In this document: positions 57,101-64,000 of the stretch, one piece after another
Layout of the letters: every line of letters begins with the position of its first letter
Position numbering within the stretch: position 1 is the stretch's first letter
DNA from: Dysidea avara
Taxonomy: Eukaryota; Porifera; Demospongiae; Dictyoceratida; Dysideidae
Length of the DNA: 64,000 nt
Reading direction: 5' to 3'
Assembly: GCF_963678975.1 (NCBI RefSeq)
Contig: NC_089275.1
Location: forward strand, 20,294,467-20,358,466
Made by a program: the position numbers and the translations under genes
The notes under the pieces: generated by a model
The model's database searches: none
Seen by the model: the letters and a program-made list of their open reading frames with translations, nothing else
What the model was told of the DNA's origin: nothing

Positions 57101-59163
57101 TTGTAACCGATTATCATACCGTGACAGCGTTTGATAACCGATATATCGAAATACCGGTATATCGATGAATACTGGTATAGGATTGCTTTTAACCCAGCCT
57201 TTGGTGTTTAATTATCCAATTTGTTGATGGTTTAGTAGACATTCCCTAAACAAAACTTGAGGTTGTCACATTACAACACATGCTTACTTGTACTGAACTA
57301 TATAGTTTTGGTTTTTGGGATGATACTATGCCCAAGAAATGATGCAATAGTTACAATAACAAGCTAACTATATACCGATATACCGCGATATTTTCCTGTT
57401 ACTAATACCGTGTATTCAAATTTCAATACCGCCGAGCTCTAATGTGAATCCAACTCACTACAGTTTAGCAACCTATATAGTGGTGTGTTATACTAGTTGA
57501 TTACTTGCATAATATGTAGTGCTGTGATTAACTCTATAATAATATTGCGACTGGTTTCCAGGGTATTTTAGTAGTCATGAGCTTGCAAAAAAAGTTCACA
57601 AACAAGTATAAGAAAAAATTAGGAATTTTAAATTGGATCGGAGTAGTAAGTTAAATAAAAAACACTGGATCGGAGTAGTACATAATGTCCAAATAAAACA
57701 ATAATAAGTGAATATCCCTACTAAAGGACTGCCCATATTGGGTTCAAGCATTAAACTAAAGGACCCATCACAGTACCAACATAACCACGCATCTAAACAA
57801 TCAAGTGAGTAAAATATAGTTACAGAACCACCTTTCTTTGTATCAGCAGTAGCCTGTATGTATATTAGGAGGGGATACTTGACCTACAAATATCAGAGCA
57901 CAGGACTTTAAACTGGTCCCTTGTTTGATTCACTGGTGTTATCCACTACTAATACAGCAACAGTATGTGGCCACATGCACAATAAAACACCATGTCAAAG
58001 ACTGATAAAGTCAAAATTTTGGTCTGGAAATCCTTATATTACAAACAGCCTATGAAATTGCAGGACATGATTAAAAACATGTAAAAGACTCGTAAAAATA
58101 ACTATACTGTACTAGCCAAAACATGGGTATATATATATCAAACCAAAAAAACTTACTACACAAAACAATATAGCAAGATTTCATAACAGGAGTCTCTCCC
58201 TTACTTGTATTACAAACTCTCGACAATATGTCATAATACAAGTCTCCAAATTGACAAGAAATACATTTACTGTACAAAGCGTACTTGAAGGAGTTTCTCC
58301 CTTACTTGTATTACAAATTCTCGACAATACGTCATATAACACAAGCCTCAACATGCACAAGAAATGCATTTTAATGTACAAAGCATGCTTGAAACACTAT
58401 AGTAATAGCACAGTTACTCTTGTTAGTGGTGCAAACAAGCTTAAGATACATTTGATATTCTTTCCAGCAGCTATATGTATAGTGAGCTATTATATAGACC
58501 TTTTCATATTTCTTCCTATCTGTTCCGTTACAGTCATGCCCCCTGCACTTGAGAAACCAAGTACATAGTAAACCTTTTGATAAATGCATGAATTCATTTT
58601 CATACACACACATACTACTGGTACTTTGTTGCTAATACACAACCAAGGAGTTTATTAGCAACAAAGTACCAGTAGTGTGTGCGTGTGTGTGTGTGCGTGC
58701 GTGTGTGGTAGGGACAACGGTAGCGTGTGTTTGAGTAATGCCATATGTAGTGCAACTAAATTGTCATCAAATAGGCCACAATCTTTATAAAACAGCAAGA
58801 AACTATGCTGAAAAACGTGTATAGTAACACAACTGTTATGTACAGGTATAAAACCAATCACCATAACTTACATTAGGTGAGCATTTATTAGAAACATTAC
58901 TGATTAAAACATATTGTCGCTAAATAACTTCAAAAAGATGCAAACACAAGTGGTAGCTTACTTCTCTAGGCGTTTTGAACCCTAATCCAACGTTCCTCAC
59001 GAATCGAACATCTTTCTTCCCAGATGACGCCTTGCCAATGATCCGCTTCTTGTTGTTAAACACGCCCCGCTGCTTTTGGAATGCTTTCTCCGTCTACAAA
59101 GACAACAAATTGGCATGTATGATCCACCGTACGACCTGCTTTTAACCCTACCTGCTCAGACAT
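54159..59163 (-). CDS. RPS11: 40S ribosomal protein S11 (uS17), 157 aa, 4 exons
   Basis: Minus-strand exons, in order: 59152-59163 (MSEQ), 58962-59093, 55482-55687 and 54159-54282, with agreeing phases. The protein starts [20 protein letters not shown], then [53 protein letters not shown] and [19 protein letters not shown]; it ends KKQFQKF. All are near-identical to animal S11, a primary rRNA-binding protein of the small subunit. A CCTTTAC run in the leader about 20 bases above the ATG could be part of a TOP-type translational control element. Introns 2 (3.3 kb) and 3 (1.2 kb) are packed with transposons, which is unusual for a ribosomal protein gene. The promoter is shared with a divergent gene 51 bp away. 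Confidence 0.96.
54560..55122. mobile_element. Foldback element in RPS11 intron 3
   Basis: Arms of about 130 bp pair around the middle. GAGAGGAGAGTGTCTAAC, CTGTAATAGATGATTGCGCA and CCGCGTAAC occur in the left arm at 54585-54665 and in reverse complement at 55025-55110. No coding capacity. Confidence 0.75.
56169..56425 (-). mobile_element. Element E fragment in RPS11 intron 2
   Basis: Shares GGGCGTAGCC, CCGATTTTTCCTCACAAC, GACAGTATTGG, AAATTAAGCCCAAG, AAGTTGCTACAGAATTTT and the CTGACTGACGCCTTCAG blocks with the terminal part of the copy at 8105-8400. More diverged than that copy. Confidence 0.6.
56823..56921. repeat. Stem-loop with 19-bp stem in RPS11 intron 2
   Basis: GGGGTGTAGCAGCCGTTTC at the left pairs with GAAATGGCTGCCACACCCC at the right (two mismatches), around a loop of about 60 bases that itself contains the short GATCGCGATGATC palindrome. 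It could be a small MITE or a structured RNA in the intron. Confidence 0.5.
57055..57441. mobile_element. hAT-type MITE with perfect 8-bp target duplication
   Basis: The ends TAGTGCTCTGCGATATAT and (reverse complement) TAGAGCTCGGCGGTAT are similar, and both are flanked by ATGTGAAT (57047-57054 and 57442-57449). Rich in ATACCGATATATCG units. 387 bp, no coding capacity, in RPS11 intron 2. Confidence 0.88.
57586..57722. mobile_element. Foldback subfamily A fragment
   Basis: One arm only: GAGCTTGCAAAAAAAGTTCA, AGTATAAGAAAAAATTAGG, then GGATCGGAGTAGTA twice, and GAATATCCCTACT. It matches the left arm of the element at 5768-6098 with an internal duplication of the GGATCGGAGTAGTA block. Confidence 0.7.
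58190..58393. repeat. Two-unit tandem repeat, period 101 bp
   Basis: Two units starting GAGT(C/T)TCTCCCTTACTTG at 58190 and 58291, sharing TTACAAA(C/T)TCTCGACAATA and ATGTACAAAGC-type blocks with moderate divergence. In RPS11 intron 2. Confidence 0.8.
58614..58676. repeat. Perfect 24-bp stem hairpin
   Basis: 58614-58637 and 58653-58676 are exact reverse complements (core CTGGTACTTTGTTGCTAATA) with a 15-base loop. CA/TG runs continue the pairing outward imperfectly. In RPS11 intron 2. Confidence 0.85.
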
Positions 59164-59214
59164 CTTAGACACGTGTAAAGGACAGTCTCAGGCGCATGCG
59201 TATAAGATAACGTG
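59164..59214. promoter_or_regulatory. RPS11: Very short bidirectional promoter/leader region
   Basis: Only 51 bp separate the RPS11 ATG (minus) and the ATG of the divergent gene (plus). Both 5' leaders must be short or overlap, unless real starts lie upstream through non-coding exons. It contains ACACGTGT and GGCGCATGCG palindromic blocks. Confidence 0.5.
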
Positions 59215-59434
59215 ATGGCCCTTCGAAGGCTAGCAGCTTGGCGACTTGTTTGTCTATCAAATGTGGTGAGTTAATGTGTCTTTGCACCTGTGACTGTAAT
59301 AACACAGTTGTATAACGTGCACAACGTAATGTCTAATGATTTCTATTTAATGCCCACTGTGCTTTTGTAGCGGATAATGTCCAATGGCAGTAATGTTGGT
59401 GGTTCTGCGGTGAGAGAAAACAAGAGTAAGACAG
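59215..59434 (+). CDS. 5' exons of a probable mitochondrial protein (partial)
   Basis: Exon 1 (59215-59265) reads MALRRLAAWRLVCLSNV and exon 2 (59371-59434) reads RIMSNGSNVGGSAVRENKSK, with good GT/AG borders (GTGAGT donors on both). The Arg-rich, acid-free amphipathic start followed by RIMS looks like a cleaved mitochondrial targeting peptide. Such a start fits small nuclear-encoded respiratory-chain or assembly proteins, but no identity can be given from these 38 residues. Later exons were not recognised in 59435-64000, which is repeat-rich; they may be there in short pieces or beyond the window. Shares its promoter with RPS11. Confidence 0.5.
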
Positions 59435-59457
59435 GTGAGTGGTACTGGGAACATTTA

Positions 59458-59978
59458 TACAGTGAAACCTCATTAATAGGGCCACCCAAAATAAGTAGTG
59501 GTCCCATTACTAAGGTAGCTCTATTACCGAGCTCGTTAATGTCATAAAGGAAGCGGCGTCATTATGAGGCTGTTCAACAAATCAACTGTTAACATTTGTG
59601 TAGTGTTTGAGCAATGCGTATGCAAACTTCTAAAACTACAATTGATCCTACTGTCATTGATATCTATGTCTTTACAACAAAACAATTCCACCTATGTACC
59701 CATTAAAATGCCCCCATTATCTAAGTAGGTTAGAGACCATGCCCTTGTAACTTCTTGTTTTAAAACTGAGAAGTTTTAAAATCCTTGTGGTAGGTCTCTA
59801 ACCTAGAATATTTAAGAGGATTTGTGTCTATCGTGCAAAGCAAAAATTTGGCTGCAAAGATACTTCTAGTATCTTAAATGGTAATTGGTGAATACCCCTC
59901 AGTATGGAGCATTTTCAACACGTGATCTTCATTAAAGCTTCACTTACGCGTCCACCATATAGGTGAACCACTGTACTG
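59458..59978. mobile_element. Possible TIR element
   Basis: Starts ATACAGTGAAACCTCATTAA and ends near AGGTGAACCACTGTACTGG. The CAGTG(A/G)..C ends are mariner/Tigger-like, similar to the element at 53271-53494. A related end (ACAGTGGTCCTTCC) occurs at 60594. Boundaries are approximate. Confidence 0.35.
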
Positions 59979-61861
59979 GTGAACCGTGTAATAGTTCGCT
60001 CAGTGTATCATGTTTACAGTATTTTTCTGGCGGTGAAGAGAAGTCGTACTAGAAGTGGAAGAGAAGTACACCTCTGGTAATTCTTTACAAGGTTGATTAG
60101 TAACTGCACGAAGGGGTGGACTAAAAACAGAGCCGTTCAACAGGGAATTTCTCTTAAAGGCTATTCCGGACAAGTTTCGTTACTCTGTTTGCTGTTGTTA
60201 CTAAAGGTATTAGCTACTGGCTGGAGTACCACCCGGGATTTAACTCAGCAGATCCACTGTAGCTGAGTTCGAGCTACTGAGTGTGAATGGTTCAGGCTCA
60301 GCCTGATTTTTAGTGAGACATGAGCTCTGTATGTCTTTGTAAATGTTAATACTAATTGTTCCATGATAGAAAATGCTTAGCTATGATGTTCTATGATTCT
60401 TTGGTCCATTGTATATGTAGTCAGCTGTCACCTAGAAATACTCAGTGCATGTATTGCAATTGGGATTGCCAAAAGGAAGATTCTGGGAGGTGTCTTTCAC
60501 AGACCTTGCAATCAATGCTATACTTTTAGGTATTACTGCTGAGGTGATGAGACTGATTATGTTAAAAGTGTCTTTATGTTTGATGACTTATTACAGTGGT
60601 CCTTCCTTTATACGGCCATATCTGAACTGTTGAAATGATAGTTTTGTTAGAATAAGTGTGCATTCTATTAGACTAATTGAACAGTTCTGTACAGAAATGA
60701 ATGAACTTCAATTTCAGTTCAATTATCTGAACACACTCTGGGTTCGGATAATAGATGGGTCACCATACTAATCATCTCTGTCCCTCAGATGTATACAAGT
60801 GCAAAAACTTACAAGTACAATAATCATACACTAAACGCAAGAACTTCATGAAAGTTATAATTTTGGGTGATCCACTTCACAACTGTAAAATGGTCTCAGT
60901 GGTGGTTAATACAATAAATCTTTCTGACATGATTGTCATAACTATGGCTTATCCAGTGTATGTGTTATAGATGTGAGAAGTTAAAACTACATTCATGTAG
61001 TGCTGATGGGACACATAGACAGACATGACAACATTTAATCAGAAATGATCGATTCCCCTGATGTGGGTACTGTTTACATCATTAAATTGCAGATAGCTAG
61101 TTTTCTGCTAAACAGTGCATGTTGTCCAAGGATATGGCTGTTTTTTTTTTTTCTATAACAAAACAACAAATCTTACAAACAACACAAATGTGTGGACTGA
61201 TCCATCTGTTGTATAAAAATACATATAGATTTTCTGGACATCTACTATCTAGTCTACTACTCTAATTTTGCATGTAGTTGATCATGACACTTGAGTTTGC
61301 ATGCAGGTGTGCAGAAGATCTTCACACAACTCTATTTGTTTGTGTGCAGCATTCGCCATGGAGAAACAACTACTATATTTGTAAATTGTCCAATAAGACC
61401 AAGTGTCTAGTCATACCACCACGGCATAACTATCAAGAACAAAACACATGTGGCACTCAGTAAAATCCGGTTTATCAAGATCTGCATTTGCTGGGCATAT
61501 TTCAGTAGTCATAATTATAGCTGTCTTATCTTCATGTTAGTTCTGACAACCCAAGCCTATCCAACACCTAGTAAGCCATACTAAGTGCTGTACCTGGGTG
61601 TTGTTATTGCTGGACAACAACCTAAAATGGGCACAGCATACAGGTATGAACATGATCACTGCAAAGGCACTGCTGGTCTGTACATCTTCCGTGAGACAGA
61701 GTTGATCACAATTTTGAAATTCAAACACAGATTGCTAACAGCTGCACTATCTTTAGCTTCTATTGCTTTCATAAAATTAGAGGCTGAAGGAAGGCAATGA
61801 GCTCTAAAAATTGCATCATCTCTGTAGATCATTTCCCATTGTTGGTCTCATGTCTTTTATT
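59979..61861. other. No supported exon
   Basis: Small frames (60445-60633, 61278-61463, 61585-61800) lack recognised domains. If the divergent mitochondrial-type gene continues, its exons should be here, but none could be picked out. Confidence 0.35.
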
Positions 61862-62004
61862 ATAAGTACACAGAAAAATTTGGAATTTTCAACTAGAGTA
61901 GGGGCCACAACACATCAATTAAAGTACTGAAACAAGCTGGAGTAGTGCACGATATTAAATCATAGTAAATCAATAAGAAGTGTTATATCCCTACTGTGCT
62001 CAAG
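61862..62004. mobile_element. Foldback subfamily B arm
   Basis: Contains AAATTTGGAATTTTCAACTA, GTAGTGCACGATATTAAATC and AGAAGTGTTATATCCCTACT, matching the arm at 8936-9068. The inner edge repeats the same 30-odd bases found at 62668-62700, so the 660 bp between may be an insertion or the trace of a recombination. Confidence 0.7.
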
Positions 62005-62044
62005 GTGCATCAAATAATTATAGGTTTATGGTCTGAATTAGATG

Positions 62045-62640
62045 GTTAATCAACTAGACACCAAACCATTTGGTGTTTAGGATAATTAGAACCATAAACC
62101 ATGGTTTAATTAAAATCATAAACCATGGCCATAAACAAGTGGCCTATGGTTTATGGTTTACTGATTGGCATTGCTTGTGGGTCAGTTGGTATTATGGTTT
62201 TAATTAAATCATTTCTATAGGATAATTAGCTACTTTCAGTAGCTCAGTGCATTCAGGTGAAAAACCCTTACATCAAAGAATGCACTTTGCTGCCTATCCC
62301 AAAATCTCCTTGCATCTACATTGACTCTGGCATCATCACATCTGTTGGCAGTGACTGGTGTAACAATTGTTTTGGTTTAGTTTTTCAATTTAATCCTTTT
62401 ATTTATGGTTTCCAAATAATTAAAGTTGCATGAGTGTAAAAAATTTGAGTAACAGGTCACAATGGTTAGAACTACATGTAGCATATTGTACATGCTATTT
62501 GCAGTTCTGTTAGCCAAAGAGGAATGGACAAAATTCCTAATCTGTCAATAATCATCCAACATAAACCATGGCCATAAACAAGTGGCCATTTGGTTTATGG
62601 TTTATGGTTTATGGTTTTAATTAGACCAGTTTTATTTACT
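62045..62640. repeat. ATGGTTT-rich palindromic repeats
   Basis: Two clusters (62075-62205 and 62565-62625) share AACCATGGCCATAAACAAGT and runs of GGTTTATGGTTTATGG. The first cluster can fold on itself. Between them is DNA without a gene. They may be the two ends of one insert lying between foldback arms. Confidence 0.6.
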
Positions 62641-62807
62641 CTCAACTAGCCAAGCTATATAGTTAAAACAATATGAAGTGTTATATCCCTACTGTGCTCA
62701 ACCACAGTAGGGATATAACACTTCTTATTGTTTTACTGTGATTTAATATCGTGCACTACTCCAGCTTGTTTCAGTACTTTTTATCGATTTGTTGTGTGGT
62801 CCCAGTA

Positions 62808-63181
62808 TGTTCATGTTGAGCTGAATCCTGAAAAACAGCTAAAAATTAAAAGTGGATTTTTTCTCAGCAGAGTTAACATTTCTGCCAACCAGATGATTAT
62901 TGGTAACAGCAAAGGTGTCAACAACAGACACGTACAGTTTGCCTCCATTACAAGTTCGGGAAAGGGCTGTAATGGACCCTATACTTATATGGCTTCCCCA
63001 TAGGAAATGTATTGTGAAAATTTTGATTGGCTGTAAATATTATGTCAAACATTCGAACCACAAGATTTTGAAATGTTTTTAGCGGGTCAAGCAGTACTAC
63101 AAATGAACCAAATTTCAAGATCGTGTGTAATTGCATCCATGAGTTATTAAATGTTTTTGAGGATTCAGCTCAACGTGAACA
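62808..63181. mobile_element. Tc1/mariner-type MITE nested in element E
   Basis: 21-bp terminal inverted repeats (TGTTCATGTTGAGCTGAATC at 62808; the partner at 63161-63181 has one mismatch) flanked by TA on both sides (62806-62807 and 63182-63183). Removing it joins the two halves of the foldback arm seen intact elsewhere, which proves it is an insertion. 374 bp, no transposase. Confidence 0.85.
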
Positions 63182-63573
63182 TACTATAGTTGAAAATTCC
63201 AAATTTTTCTGTGTACTTGTTTGTTAACTGTTTTTTTGTGAAATAATTATTATGACTGGTGAACCCACGCTTACTGCATCTGAAATGGTGCCGAGTGCCC
63301 CAATTATCGTCTGAAAGTGAAGTATCCATTGCGCTTCGTTGTCAGCTATATTCAACCCATTATGCAGCATTTCGAATCAAGAACTGTTCGAAAAGCACCT
63401 CTGCAATCCACGCATACCTGAAGAAATGGTGCCACGCGCCCCAGTTATATCATAATTATCGTCTGAAAAGTGAAGTATCCATTACGCTTCGTTGTCGGTT
63501 ATGTTCAACCTCATTATTCAGTAGTACGAATCGAGAACTGTTTGAAAAGCGCCTCTGCTATCAAATAGCTACT

Positions 63574-63750
63574 ATGACAAATACGGACGATTGCCATTAT
63601 GAAGGGAAGCCATCACGTGCTATCGCCACATCGACACTTTTTGCTGTCAGTAAAGATGAATGGGACACTAGTAAGTCCATGAAGAATTCATTGTACGTAC
63701 TGCGGTATGCCAAAAGGCACCTGTCGGGCCGAAGCAACATCGAACAGTGA
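63574..63750 (+). CDS. Small open frame inside element E (58 aa)
   Basis: Reads MTNTDDCHYEGKPSRAIATS, then TLFAVSKDEWDTSKSMKNS and LYVLRYAKRHLSGRSNIEQ. Against the 8.4 kb copy it differs at many bases and lacks a four-residue stretch (KEDT/G region), yet stays in frame. No known family. The frame is open upstream to 63259 through the tandem units. Confidence 0.3.
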   Translation: MTNTDDCHYEGKPSRAIATSTLFAVSKDEWDTSKSMKNSLYVLRYAKRHLSGRSNIEQ

Positions 63751-64000
63751 AAAACTCAAGCCCATAGCCTTAGCTGTTATCGAGTTACACTTGTCTGAAA
63801 GCATCAGTAAGTTACACAGTCAGTTACTCAGTCAGTTACTCAGTCAGTTACTCAGTCATCAGTCAGTCACTAGAAAATTCCGTTAAATCGATAATTTTTA
63901 AAATTCCATAGCAATTTGTTGAATGCGTTTCGGGTTGATCTGAAAGCTTGTTTGGGCCTAACCAATATTGCCTCATCGTTGTGAGGGGAAACTGAGGCTG

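Larger units (their letters stand above)
62668..64000 (+). mobile_element. Element E copy with foldback B centre, runs off the window
   Basis: In order: the foldback B centre and right arm (62668-62805), interrupted by a small TA-flanked MITE (62808-63181), then the rest of the arm (63184-63240), GACTGGTGAACCCACGC, two tandem units of about 140 bp (63284-63424 and 63425-63560), the small open frame, a (GTCA)n run near 63800-63865, and the terminal block TTCCATAGCAATTTGTTGAA. It is colinear with the minus-strand copy at 8105-9068. Confidence 0.75.

Noticed and set aside
58190-58393. Possible CRISPR-like repeats
   Set aside because: Two long adjacent units without spacers; an ordinary tandem repeat in an animal intron.

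Overview
The window looks like nuclear DNA of a marine sponge, most likely a demosponge. It is AT-rich. Genes are split by introns with GT/AG borders that run from about 48 bp to over 3 kb. It carries animal-only genes (an ABCC4-type exporter, a TMEM167/Kish protein, ribosomal protein S11, a death-domain exon) and a heavy load of miniature and foldback DNA transposons plus tRNA-headed SINEs. No marker names the species; the sponge call is inference from protein style and repeat content.

Layout. 0-13 kb: repeat-rich and gene-poor, with a death-domain exon on the minus strand (495-778), a decayed TTF/ZMYM-type hAT transposase broken by a second hAT-like element with a BED finger and then partly inverted (3.8-6.3 kb), copies of an unclassified repeat here called 'element E', and a 1.1 kb terminal-inverted-repeat element (12.2-13.35 kb) whose right end contains the first ATG of the next gene. 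13.3-18.9 kb: a three-exon sugar porter (GLUT-like, 524 aa). 22.7-33.1 kb: a 29-exon ABCC full transporter of about 1,426 aa, with one apparent frame break in exon 2. 34.1-35.0 kb: an intronless sulfotransferase-like gene on the minus strand. 39.1-39.6 kb: a broken duplicate of the ABCC 3' end. 39.9-40.8 kb: an intronless SAM methyltransferase (minus), head to head with a second three-exon sugar porter (40.96-47.24 kb), a paralogue of the first with the same exon phases. 47.7-48.5 kb: an intronless NNMT/PNMT-like methyltransferase (minus). 51.0-52.5 kb: a complete four-exon TMEM167 (protein kish) gene. 54.2-59.2 kb: four-exon RPS11 on the minus strand with introns full of repeats. 59.2 kb onward: the first two exons of a probable mitochondrial protein whose start codon is 51 bp from that of RPS11. 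59.4-64 kb: repeats again, including a large element E copy that runs off the end.

How they fit together. The two sugar porters and the ABCC pieces come from local duplication. The porters share tracts of near-identity with sharp edges, which points to gene conversion. The middle of the window (two importers, one exporter, one sulfotransferase-like enzyme, two small-molecule methyltransferases) could be a metabolic or detoxification neighbourhood, but neighbourhood alone is weak evidence in an animal genome. RPS11, TMEM167 and the mitochondrial-type gene are ordinary housekeeping genes. No LTR retrovirus-like element, Polinton, CRISPR array, rRNA or free-standing tRNA gene was recognised.
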